From positions 62,001-126,000 of the forward strand of contig NZ_JASKMT010000004.1 in NCBI RefSeq assembly GCF_030124175.1: a DNA stretch of 64,000 bases, read 5' to 3'. The stretch comes from Streptomyces sp. 549. Lineage in GTDB: Bacteria; Actinomycetota; Actinomycetes; Streptomycetales; Streptomycetaceae. The translations under genes were made by a program, and so were the position numbers. The notes below the pieces were generated by a model, which worked only from the letters and a program-made list of their open reading frames with translations, was not told the DNA's origin and did not search any database. Below are positions 53,423 through 61,190 of this stretch, in pieces (position 1 is the first letter of the stretch; each line of letters starts with the position of its first letter).

Positions 53423-54702
53423 CCGACGACCTCCCCCAGCACCCGTGCCGCGTACTCGACATCGGTGAACGAGGTGTACAGCGGAGTGAAGCCGAAGCGC
53501 AAGACGCCCGGCCGCCGGTGGTCACCGACCACACCCCGCGCGATCAGTTCGGCCATCACCGGTTCGGCGTCGTCGCAGTGCAGCGAGATCTGGCTGCCGC
53601 GCCGGTCGTGCTCGCGCGGCGTTACGCAGCCCAGCCGTCCCTCGGGCACGTGGACGTCCACACACCGCAGGAAGAAGTCGGTCAGGGCGAGGGACTTGGC
53701 ACGCACGTCGGCGATGTCCACGTCCCGCCAGACGTCGAGCGCCGCCTCAAGGGCCGCCATCGACAGGATGTCGGGCGTGCCGACGCGCCCGTTGCGCACG
53801 TCGCCCGCCGGCTCGTACGCGGACGCCATTCCGAACGGATCGCGGTGCGAGTGCCAGCCCGGCAGCGGGGAGTCGAAACGGGACTGGTGCTCGCGGCGCA
53901 GGTACAGGAACGCCGGCGCCCCCGGGCCGCCGTTGAGGTACTTGTACGAGCAGCCCACGGCGAAGTCCACGCCGTGCTCGTCCACGCCGACCGGCAGCGC
54001 GCCGGCGCTGTGGCACAGGTCCGCCACGACGTACGCGCCGGCGGCGTGCGCCGCCGAGGTGAGCGCGGGCAGGTCGTGCAGTTCACCGGTGCGGTAGTCG
54101 ACCTGGTTGAGCAGCACCGCAGCCGTACGCGGCCCGACCGCGGCGGCCAACTCGCCCGGATGCACGGGCCGGACGGTGCGGCCGGTGAGCCGGGCGGCGG
54201 ACTCGGCGATGTAGCCGTCGGTGGGGAACGTCGCCGCGTCCACCAGGATCTCGTCCCGGTCGGCGCCCGCGGTGGACGCCCCGGAAGCTGCCGGGTGCGG
54301 GCCGTGGCTGTCGGCCAGCCGCACCGCGCCGACCAGCGCCTTGAAGACGTTGACGGACGTCGAGTCGCCGACGACCACCTGGCCGGGGGCGGCACCGATG
54401 ACGGGGGCGATGAGGTCACCGACCCGTTCGGGCGCCTCCCACCAGCCGGACTCCGTCCAGGAGCGAATGCGCATCCGTCCCCACTCGCGGGTGACGACGT
54501 CCGCGAGCCGGTCGGGCACGTTGCGCGGCAGGGCGCCGAGCGAGTTGCCGTCGAGGTAGACGACCCCCGGAGAGCCGTCCTCTGCGGGGCCGTCCTCTGC
54601 GGAGCCGTCCTCCAGGGAGTCGTCCAGTACGAACCGGTCCCGGACCCCCGCGAGCTTGTCGCCGTCGTCGAGGCGGGCTGCTTCCCGCCTGAGGTCAGAC
54701 AT
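53419..54702 (-). CDS. kynU: Kynureninase
   Basis: This 427-residue PLP enzyme cleaves kynurenine to anthranilate and alanine. YLDGNSLGALP, the WSxSGWW-like RSWTESGWWEAPERVGD, TSVNVFKALVGA, LLNQVDYRTGELHD, DLCHSAGALP and the PLP lysine in GCSYKYLNGGPGA are diagnostic. Residues 30-44 contain an acidic repeat (EDGSAEDGPAEDGS), encoded by a short tandem repeat and probably a surface loop. It overlaps the dioxygenase by eight bases and the hydrolase by four. Confidence 0.96.
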   Translation of the reverse strand: MSDLRREAARLDDGDKLAGVRDRFVLDDSLEDGSAEDGPAEDGSPGVVYLDGNSLGALPRNVPDRLADVVTREWGRMRIRSWTESGWWEAPERVGDLIAPVIGAAPGQVVVGDSTSVNVFKALVGAVRLADSHGPHPAASGASTAGADRDEILVDAATFPTDGYIAESAARLTGRTVRPVHPGELAAAVGPRTAAVLLNQVDYRTGELHDLPALTSAAHAAGAYVVADLCHSAGALPVGVDEHGVDFAVGCSYKYLNGGPGAPAFLYLRREHQSRFDSPLPGWHSHRDPFGMASAYEPAGDVRNGRVGTPDILSMAALEAALDVWRDVDIADVRAKSLALTDFFLRCVDVHVPEGRLGCVTPREHDRRGSQISLHCDDAEPVMAELIARGVVGDHRRPGVLRFGFTPLYTSFTDVEYAARVLGEVVG

Positions 54703-55510
54703 GGCTGCGAGCCGTCCACAACTCGGGGAAGACGCTCTTGCCGGCGCGCTTCTCCAGCCAGGCCACCCCGGCCGAACCGCCCGTCCCGGTCTTCGCGCCC
54801 ATCGCCCGGCGCGTGGCCACCAGGTGGTCGTTGCGCCAGCGCCACACCAGCTCGGCCACCTCGGTCAGCGCCTCGCCGAGCCGCACCAGCTCGCTGTCCT
54901 GGTCTCCGTCGGCGTAGACGCGCGTCCAGGCGGCCTCGACCTCCGGGTCCGGCTCGTAGCGCTTGGTCAGGTCGCGGTTGACGACGTGCTCGGGCACACC
55001 CGCGCCCCGCCGGTGCAGGAAGGCGAGCACCTCGTCGTAGAGGCTCGGCTCGTGCAGGGCCTTCTCCAACTCGTCGTGCACCCGCGGCGCACCGCGGTGC
55101 GGGACGAGCATGGAGGCCGACTTGTCGCCGAGCATGAACTCCATCCGCCGGTACATGGCCGACTGGAAACCGGAGCCCTCGCCCAGCGCGGACCGGTAGG
55201 AGTTGAACTGGGCGGGCGTCAGGTGGGCCAGCGGCTCCCAGGACGCGTTGAGCGAGCTGAGCTCCCAGGTGGAGCGCTTGAGTGCGGCGAACGCGGTCGG
55301 CAGGTCGTCCTGTCTCAGCGCGTTCGCGGCGGTCTGCCACTCGTGCACGATGACCGTGAACCACAGCTCCATGACCTGCGTGGTCACCAGGAACACCATC
55401 TCGCCGGGGTCGTCCGACAGCGGGTGCTGGAGGTGGGTGAGGACGTCCGCCTGCACGTAGTCCTCATACGGCGTGGTACCTGCGAAATCCAGGTTCGGGG
55501 TCTCCGACAT
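54695..55510 (-). CDS. kynA: Tryptophan 2,3-dioxygenase
   Basis: This 271-residue haem enzyme opens the tryptophan indole ring to N-formylkynurenine. It starts LDFAGTTPYEDYVQADVL and has QVMELWFTVIVHEW (substrate pocket), SYRSALGEGSGFQSAMYRRMEF, and the C-terminal WRNDHLVATRRAMGAKTGTG with the haem-ligand His. It is first in the three-gene operon with the hydrolase and kynureninase. AGGAGACCTGAG precedes the start. Confidence 0.96.
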   Translation of the reverse strand: MSETPNLDFAGTTPYEDYVQADVLTHLQHPLSDDPGEMVFLVTTQVMELWFTVIVHEWQTAANALRQDDLPTAFAALKRSTWELSSLNASWEPLAHLTPAQFNSYRSALGEGSGFQSAMYRRMEFMLGDKSASMLVPHRGAPRVHDELEKALHEPSLYDEVLAFLHRRGAGVPEHVVNRDLTKRYEPDPEVEAAWTRVYADGDQDSELVRLGEALTEVAELVWRWRNDHLVATRRAMGAKTGTGGSAGVAWLEKRAGKSVFPELWTARSHV

Positions 55511-55608
55511 CTCAGGTCTCCTTGAACGCTCGCCCGGGGTTGCCGGGCCCTCGGGCCCGCCCCTCGCCGCGCCGCGCGCGCCGGGCGCACACGGGCGGGG
55601 AGACGAAC

Positions 55609-55642
55609 AGGCCCCGGCGAGATCATCTCTGCCGGGGCCTGC
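55609..55642 (-). terminator. Hairpin terminator after DUF3151
   Basis: An eleven-base stem (CAGGCCCCGGC and complement) with a 12-base loop lies past the DUF3151 stop (minus strand) and before the kyn operon promoter. Confidence 0.75.
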
Positions 55643-55721
55643 GACGGCAAGGGCCGAAGGGCACAGTCAGGCCCGTTCAGGCCTGTTGGTGTTCTGCGGT
55701 CAGCCGTATCCCAGCGGTCAC

Positions 55722-55763
55722 CGTCAGCCGTCAGCCGTCAGCCGTCAGCCGTCAGCCGTCAGC
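55722..55763. repeat. 7-bp tandem repeat CGTCAGC, six copies, over the DUF3151 stop codon
   Basis: Six perfect units occur; the last overlaps the TGA and final Ser codon of the DUF3151 gene (minus strand). Confidence 0.95.
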
Positions 55764-56172
55764 TGAGGATGTCCGCCGCGGTGGGCGAGCTCTCCTTCAG
55801 GAACGTCGAGCAGCGCTCGTACTCGTCCTGCTCGCCGATGGCCTGCGCGGCGCGGGCCAGGGCGTGCAGGGCGCGCAGGAAGCCGCGGTTGGGCTCGTGC
55901 TCGAACGGCACCGGGCCGTGGCCCTTCCAGCCGCTGCGGCGCAGCGCGTCCAGACCGCGGTGGTAGCCGGTGCGGGCGTAGGCGTAGGACGCGACGACCT
56001 GGCCGGCCTCGAAGGCGTCGTCGGCGAGCTGGGCCCAGGCCAGGGAGGACGTGGGGTACTTCGCGGCGACCTCGGCGGGTGCCTTGCCCGAAGCCATCAG
56101 CTCGCGCGGCTCCGGATCGTCGGGCAGGTGGGTGGGGGGCGGTCCCCCGAGCAGGTTTTCGTGAGTGGCCAT
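55759..56172 (-). CDS. DUF3151 protein
   Basis: The 137-residue actinobacterial protein is made of TPR-like helices: EVAAKYPTSSLAWAQLADDAFE, VASYAYARTGYHRGLDAL, GPVPFEHEPNRGFLRAL, QAIGEQDEYERCSTFL. The start ATHENLLGGPPPT at 56172 matches the family. DUF3151 genes are commonly found next to fbaA, as here (97-base gap, same strand), which hints at coordinated expression; no function is known. Confidence 0.88.
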   Translation of the reverse strand: MATHENLLGGPPPTHLPDDPEPRELMASGKAPAEVAAKYPTSSLAWAQLADDAFEAGQVVASYAYARTGYHRGLDALRRSGWKGHGPVPFEHEPNRGFLRALHALARAAQAIGEQDEYERCSTFLKESSPTAADILS

Positions 56173-56269
56173 GCCCCCAGTGTGCCTTGTGCGGCGCACG
56201 GAGAACCGCCCGCCCCGACGACCCGGGCGGGCGGTTTCCTGGTTGTACCGTGCAGCTTTCGGCGAGGTG

Positions 56270-57292
56270 CTACTTGAGCTTGGTGCCGGTGGAGCGCAGG
56301 TCGCCGCAGGCCTTGAGCACGCGGGCCGCCATCGACGCCTCGGCCAGCTTGCCCCAGCTGCGCGGGTCGTAGACCTTCTTGTCGCCGACCTCGCCGTCGA
56401 CCTTCAGCACGCCGTCGTAGTTGCGGAACGCGTGGTCCACGATCGGGCGGGTGAAGGCGTACTGGGTGTCGGTGTCGAGGTTCATCTTCACCACACCGTT
56501 CTCCAACGCGGTGGCGATCTCCTGCTCGGTGGAACCGGAACCGCCGTGGAAGACGAAGTCGAAGGGGTCCTGCTTGCCGTACTTGGCGGCGACGCCCTCC
56601 TGCAGGTCCTTCAGCAGCTCCGGACGCAGCACCACGTTGCCGGGCTTGTACACGCCGTGCACGTTGCCGAAGGACGCGGCCAGCAGGTAGCGGCCCTTCT
56701 CCCCCAGCCCCAGGGCCTCGGCGGTGCGCAGCGCGTCGTCCACGGTGGTGTACAGCTCGTCGTTGATCTCGTGGGTGACGCCGTCCTCCTCACCACCGGT
56801 CGGGGTGATCTCCACCTCAAGGATGATCTTGGCGGCGGCAGCGGCGGCGAGCAGTTCCTGGCCGATGGACAGGTTGTCGGCCAGGGTCTCCGCCGAGCCG
56901 TCCCACATGTGGGACTGGAACAGCGGGTTCTGACCGGCGGCGACGCGCTCCTTGGAGACCTCGATCAGCGGACGGACGTAGCCGTCCAGCTTGTCCTTGG
57001 GGCAGTGGTCGGTGTGCAGCGCGATGTTCACCGGGTACTTCTTGGCGACGATGTGCGCGAACTCGGCCAGCGCGACCGCACCGGTGACCATGTCCTTGCT
57101 GTACTGGCCGCCCAGGAACTCCGCACCACCGGTGGAGATCTGGACGATGCCGTCGCTCTCGGCCTCGGCGAAGCCGCGCAGCGCCGCGTGCAGGGTCTGC
57201 GTCGAGGTGACGTTGATGGCCGGGTAGGCGAACTTGCCTGCCTTCGCCCGGTCGAGCATCTCGTTGTAGACCTCGGGGGTTGCGATGGGCAT
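56270..57292 (-). CDS. fbaA: Fructose-bisphosphate aldolase, class II
   Basis: The 340-residue zinc-dependent aldolase of glycolysis and gluconeogenesis has NVTSTQTLHAALRGFAEAES, metal His in LHTDHCPKDK, VHGVYKPGN and FHGGSGSTEQEI, and the NLDTDTQYAFTRP phosphate site. The class II-A length is typical. AAGGAG precedes the ATG. The 241-base region upstream contains the parS site. Confidence 0.97.
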   Translation of the reverse strand: MPIATPEVYNEMLDRAKAGKFAYPAINVTSTQTLHAALRGFAEAESDGIVQISTGGAEFLGGQYSKDMVTGAVALAEFAHIVAKKYPVNIALHTDHCPKDKLDGYVRPLIEVSKERVAAGQNPLFQSHMWDGSAETLADNLSIGQELLAAAAAAKIILEVEITPTGGEEDGVTHEINDELYTTVDDALRTAEALGLGEKGRYLLAASFGNVHGVYKPGNVVLRPELLKDLQEGVAAKYGKQDPFDFVFHGGSGSTEQEIATALENGVVKMNLDTDTQYAFTRPIVDHAFRNYDGVLKVDGEVGDKKVYDPRSWGKLAEASMAARVLKACGDLRSTGTKLK

Positions 57293-57466
57293 CTGTCCGC
57301 TCCTTGTGAGACGTGCGGGTGTCCGCTGGGATTGACCGTGAAAGTTTCCAGCCCTGACCTTTGGGCGACGTCATCGTCGGCCCCATCCTCCCAGAACCCG
57401 CCGGATGCTCCAGACGGGCAGGCCGTTTGTGGACGGCTCGCCTCTCCGGACAACCGTCGTGCCCCG

Positions 57467-57480
57467 GTTTCACGTGAAAC
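57467..57480. promoter_or_regulatory. parS-type ParB-binding site
   Basis: GTTTCACGTGAAAC is a perfect 14-base palindrome (GGTTTCACGTGAAACC with flanks) identical to the core of the Streptomyces parS consensus. It lies in the gap between fbaA and pyrE, 53 bases past the pyrE stop. Confidence 0.85.
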
Positions 57481-57533
57481 CGTCCGCCACTCGGGGGATC
57501 AGGGGCGGGCACGGGGATCAGCTGGCTCAGGGA

Positions 57534-58073
57534 TCAGGCGAGGCCGAGGTCGCTCAGGTCGTAGGCGTACCGGTAGGTGAGGCCCGCGTCCTCCATGGCC
57601 GGAGCGGCACTGCGCTCCACGATCGTCGCCACCGCGACGACCTCGGCGCCCGCCTCGCGGGCGGCCTCGACGGCGGTCAGCGGGGAGCCGCCGGTGGTGG
57701 AGGTGTCCTCGACGATCAGCACCCGGCGGCCGGCGATGTCCGGGCCCTCGATCCGGCGCTGGAGGCCGTGGGCCTTGCCCGCCTTGCGCACCACGAACGC
57801 GTCGAGCCTCCGGCCGCGCGCCGCGGCGGCGTGCAGCATCGAACCGGCGACGGGATCGGCGCCCAGGGTGAGCCCGCCGACCGCGTCGTACTCCAGGTCG
57901 GCGGTGAGGTCCAGCATGACCTGACCGGTCAGCGGCGCGGCCTCACCGTCCAGGGTGATGCGGCGCAGGTCCACGTAGAAGTCGGCCTCGGCACCCGAGG
58001 AGAGAGTCACCTTGCCGTGCACCACGGCCTTGTCCTTGATCTGCTGCAGCAGATCAGCACGCACGTCGCTCAT
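57534..58073 (-). CDS. pyrE: Orotate phosphoribosyltransferase
   Basis: The 179-residue enzyme converts orotate and PRPP to OMP. The family motifs are DLRRITLDGEAAP, LTLGADPVAGSML, the Lys pair in VVRKAGKAHG, and the PRPP loop VLIVEDTSTTGGSPLTAV. The length is normal. In this window it is apart from other pyrimidine genes, as is usual in Streptomyces. Confidence 0.96.
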   Translation of the reverse strand: MSDVRADLLQQIKDKAVVHGKVTLSSGAEADFYVDLRRITLDGEAAPLTGQVMLDLTADLEYDAVGGLTLGADPVAGSMLHAAAARGRRLDAFVVRKAGKAHGLQRRIEGPDIAGRRVLIVEDTSTTGGSPLTAVEAAREAGAEVVAVATIVERSAAPAMEDAGLTYRYAYDLSDLGLA

Positions 58074-58237
58074 GGCGCAGAGCCTATGCGCTGCCCCCCG
58101 CCCGGGCAGCGCCGGGCGGGCCGGGGACAGGGCGGGAACAGGGCGGGGCAGCACCGGGCCCGGCGGGGGCGAGACCGGGCGAGGCGTGGACGTGCCGGGT
58201 GCGGGCGTGCTGACGGGCGCTGCCTGGACGGCACGGC

Positions 58238-59056
58238 TCAGGAAGGGTCGCCGAGCCCGCGCCAGGTCCAGGTGGTCGACGCCTCCAGTGGTTCGATCGG
58301 GGTGACCAGGCGCGGGTGCGTGTTCAGGCCGTTGGGCGGTCCGGTCTGCGGCTCCACGCAGACCGCCTCGGCCTGCTGGTCGTAGACCACCGCCCACTCG
58401 CTCCGGCTGGTGACCCGCAACTCCAGCTCGCCCGGCCAGGTGAGCGTGACGTCCACGCCGTCCGGCATGCCGAAGCAGTCGTCCCAGGGGCCGGGCTGGG
58501 GTGAGAGTCGCCGTCCGGTGGGGATGTGGTCCTCGCCGCGCTCCTCCTGCCACTCGGCGGTGAAGTCCAGCGCCACGTCCGAGCCGCCGCGTCCCAGGTT
58601 CCGCAGGAACCAGGGGTGCCAGCCGACCTGCGCGGGAAAGGACTCGGCTGACGTCTCGACACCCGTCGTGAGCGTCAGACCGCTGCCGTCCTCGGCGAGT
58701 TCGACCACCTGCGTGACCAGGCCGTCCCACGGCCAGGGGTCACCCAGCGGAAAGGTGAACACCGCGGAGCGGGCGTCCGAGCGGACCGCCCGCCACTCCC
58801 CCCGCCACCCCGTGCCGTGCATGGCGTGCGGGCCTGCGTCCAACGGGAGTTGGTGGGTGTCACCCCCACTCAGGAAACGTCCCCGGTCGATCCGGCCGCA
58901 CCACGGCACCATCACGAACGAGCCGTAGGCGTCGCCCTGCCGGAGCAGTTCGGCACCGTGGACGCGGAGGGATGAGACGCGGCAGCCGTTTCCCGGTTCG
59001 ACGGTCAACTCGGCGGGCCCTGCGGCAAGCCGCACAGCGGCAGTCTGAGTCGTCAC
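58238..59056 (-). CDS. Aldose 1-epimerase (mutarotase) family protein
   Basis: This 272-residue protein has the galactose mutarotase-like fold: MVPWCGRIDRGRF, HAMHGTGWRGEW, FPAQVGWHPWFL with catalytic His, and the acid/base Glu in CVEPQTGPPNGLN. The CVEPQTGPP pattern is typical of the hexose-6-phosphate or galactose mutarotases of actinobacteria. GTG 59056 begins TTQTAAVRLAAGP. It lies 10 bases beyond the CoxG-like gene, so the two may be an operon. The sugar is not decidable. Confidence 0.87.
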   Translation of the reverse strand: MTTQTAAVRLAAGPAELTVEPGNGCRVSSLRVHGAELLRQGDAYGSFVMVPWCGRIDRGRFLSGGDTHQLPLDAGPHAMHGTGWRGEWRAVRSDARSAVFTFPLGDPWPWDGLVTQVVELAEDGSGLTLTTGVETSAESFPAQVGWHPWFLRNLGRGGSDVALDFTAEWQEERGEDHIPTGRRLSPQPGPWDDCFGMPDGVDVTLTWPGELELRVTSRSEWAVVYDQQAEAVCVEPQTGPPNGLNTHPRLVTPIEPLEASTTWTWRGLGDPS

Positions 59057-59066
59057 GTCGACGACC

Positions 59067-60197
59067 CTAACGGCCCCTGCGACGGAGCACGCGCCCCACC
59101 ACCACCGCCGTGGCCAACGCGAGCGCGGCGGCGGGCGCCGCCCAGCGCAGTGTGTCGGCGGTCGAGGAGTCGTCGGGCGCCGGCACCGGTGCGTACCGGC
59201 CGCGCGGCGGGGCGTGGTCCACCTCCTCCGCGCTGCGCCCGATCATGGTGCGCCGTGCGTGCGCCGCCTCGGCGGCGGGCACCCCCTCGACGTCGGCCGG
59301 GTCCTGGGCCCCGAACGGCCCGGCGTCCTCACCGGGCAGCTCGCCGGGCACATCCCCTGGCAGGTCACCGGGCAGGTCACCGGGCATCTCGCCGGTGGCG
59401 AACAGTTCGTCGGCGTCGGCGTCGGCGTTGTCCTCCGCGTGGTCATCGCCCACCCCACCGTTGCGGTCGGCTGCTTCAGCGTCGGCCGGCTCCCCGGTAC
59501 GGCCGGGTCCCGCAGGTTGCTCCGGACGGGGGGCGTGCGGGTCCGGCGGGGCTGCGGGCATGTCCGCGTCGAAGACCGGTTCGGGGCTCTGCGGCACGGA
59601 CGGGTCGGGCTGCGGTGTGCCGCTGGACGTGGTCTCCGAGCTGTCCGGGGACTCCGGGGCGGGGATGCCGGGAATGACCCGCGCGTTGTCGTCCGCGGGC
59701 GAGTCGGCGGCAAGGCTCTCGGCCAGGGCCACCGCGAACCGGTCGAGCAGGCGGCGCCCCGCGGTGGCCTGCTGCGTTTCCTCGTACTCGGTGATGCGGC
59801 CCTTGCCGGCCAGCGTGCCCTCGCAGACCAGCACCGTCCCCGCGCCCTCGCCGGGGTTCTCCGCGGGCCGCGGCAGCATGCTCATGGACAGCAGGGCGGA
59901 ACCGGAGCCCCGGGCCTCCTGGCCCTCGCCCTCGATGGCAAAACCATTCTCCCGGGCGCTGATGCGCAGCACCCCGCGGTAGGTGATGGACGAGCCGGCG
60001 ATGCGCAGCCTCAGCCGCCCTTCGACCGCACCGCCGTCCCCGGCGGAGTCGGCAGCCGCCGCGGGCCCGGAGGCCGGCTCGGCCTCGTCCGGCGTGTCGA
60101 GCTGAAGGCCCGGCACGCACCGCGCCACGCGCTCCGGCTCGGAGAGCGCCGCGCGCACCTCGCCGACCGGAAACGGAACGTACACCTCGTGCTCCAT
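59067..60197 (-). CDS. CoxG-like SRPBCC protein with disordered linker and C-terminal membrane anchor
   Basis: The 376-residue protein starts MEHEVYVPFPVGEVRAALSE, the hallmark of CoxG/START-like lipid-binding domains (about 1-160), with RLRLRIAGSSITYRG and DRFAVALAESLA. A long Pro/Glu/Ala/Asp-rich linker follows with PGD-L/V-PGE repeats near residue 285. A tail helix (WAAPAAALALATAVVVG) ends with RRRGR, so the protein is tail-anchored. In CO-oxidising bacteria CoxG recruits the CO dehydrogenase to the membrane, but no cox genes lie here; its ligand is unknown. ATG 60197. Confidence 0.78.
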   Translation of the reverse strand: MEHEVYVPFPVGEVRAALSEPERVARCVPGLQLDTPDEAEPASGPAAAADSAGDGGAVEGRLRLRIAGSSITYRGVLRISARENGFAIEGEGQEARGSGSALLSMSMLPRPAENPGEGAGTVLVCEGTLAGKGRITEYEETQQATAGRRLLDRFAVALAESLAADSPADDNARVIPGIPAPESPDSSETTSSGTPQPDPSVPQSPEPVFDADMPAAPPDPHAPRPEQPAGPGRTGEPADAEAADRNGGVGDDHAEDNADADADELFATGEMPGDLPGDLPGDVPGELPGEDAGPFGAQDPADVEGVPAAEAAHARRTMIGRSAEEVDHAPPRGRYAPVPAPDDSSTADTLRWAAPAAALALATAVVVGRVLRRRGR

Positions 60198-60324
60198 GCT
60201 TCCGAGCCTACCCACGGGGTGGCCGAGATGTACCCGCCCGATGCGCGACGCGCGCCGCGGTCCCACCCGACGGGCCGCAGGCGGCACACCGGCCGGGGGG
60301 ACGGCGGCGTGTGCGGAAGGCGGA

Positions 60325-61020
60325 TCAGGCAGCAGAGGCGAGAGCGGCGAGGCACCGGGCCGTGCCGCCAGGGTCGGTCGTCTGGTGGAGGTGCGTGCCG
60401 GGAAGGTGTGCCGTGCGCCAGCCGCGTTCGCGTGCGGCAGCGGCCAGGACTTCGTAGGGAGGGCTGAACAGCAGATAGGCGCAGGGGTGGTCGTCCCAGC
60501 CTTCGGGGACCGGGATGCGCTGCTCGTAGAACGACAACGGCAGGGTGGGCTGCTCCTCGATGACCGTCTGCCGCATCTGCGGATCGGGGAGCATGGGAGC
60601 GATGTCCGACTCCTCCCACCAGTCGGTCCAGCGTGGCAGCCGCCCGTTCACGGCCATGGGGCGGAGGAACTCCAGCATCTCGGGTGAGGCGACCGCGGTC
60701 GAGCCGTGCCGGGCCGGGAGCGCGGCGTCAACGAAGATCGAACTCGTCACCGAGTGGTCGAGGCCTGAGCGGATCGCGGGAAGGTACAAGCCTGCGTTGC
60801 TGTGTGCCACCAGGGAGACGGGGCTGCCGGTCGGGACCTGCTGGAGGTCGTCTCGGACGGCGTCGACGACGCGCGGCCAGAACGGCGGGGCGCCGGCGCC
60901 TGCGTGCAGCAGCGACGGGACCCGCACCTGGTGTCCCGCCGCCGCCAGGTGTTCGGCCACGGGGCGCCAGGTCGAGGGCCCCACGGACGGACTGTGCACG
61001 AGAACGAAGGCAGGCTGCAT
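60325..61020 (-). CDS. Alpha/beta hydrolase
   Basis: The 231-residue hydrolase has the oxyanion strand FVLVHSPSVGPSTW, the nucleophile elbow LVAHSNAGLYLP (AHSNAG in place of the usual GHSMGG), Asp near SIFVDAALPARHG or CAYLLFSPPYE and a terminal His in LPGTHLHQTTDP. Its start, MQPAF, is at 61020. There is no operon partner. Substrate unknown. Confidence 0.82.
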   Translation of the reverse strand: MQPAFVLVHSPSVGPSTWRPVAEHLAAAGHQVRVPSLLHAGAGAPPFWPRVVDAVRDDLQQVPTGSPVSLVAHSNAGLYLPAIRSGLDHSVTSSIFVDAALPARHGSTAVASPEMLEFLRPMAVNGRLPRWTDWWEESDIAPMLPDPQMRQTVIEEQPTLPLSFYEQRIPVPEGWDDHPCAYLLFSPPYEVLAAAARERGWRTAHLPGTHLHQTTDPGGTARCLAALASAA

Positions 61021-61136
61021 GGGTTGATGCTGGCGCCCGGGTCGTCGCAGGCGCGACCGGATCGGCTGAGAGCGGATCGACCGGCGCGGCAACGCACCTG
61101 CGGCCTGACGCAGGCCGGAGGCCACCGCGGCACGGA

Positions 61137-61190
61137 CTACTCGCAGCGCGGGTGCTACTTACAGCGCGGGTGCTACTCGTAGCGCGGGTG
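61137..61190. repeat. 18-bp tandem repeat with an in-frame stop in every copy
   Basis: Three copies of an 18-base unit occur (CTACTCGCAGCGCGGGTG with three variable positions). On the minus strand each copy reads, in the frame of the spermidine-synthase-like gene, HPR, Tyr or Cys, Glu or Lys, then TAG. Confidence 0.95.
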
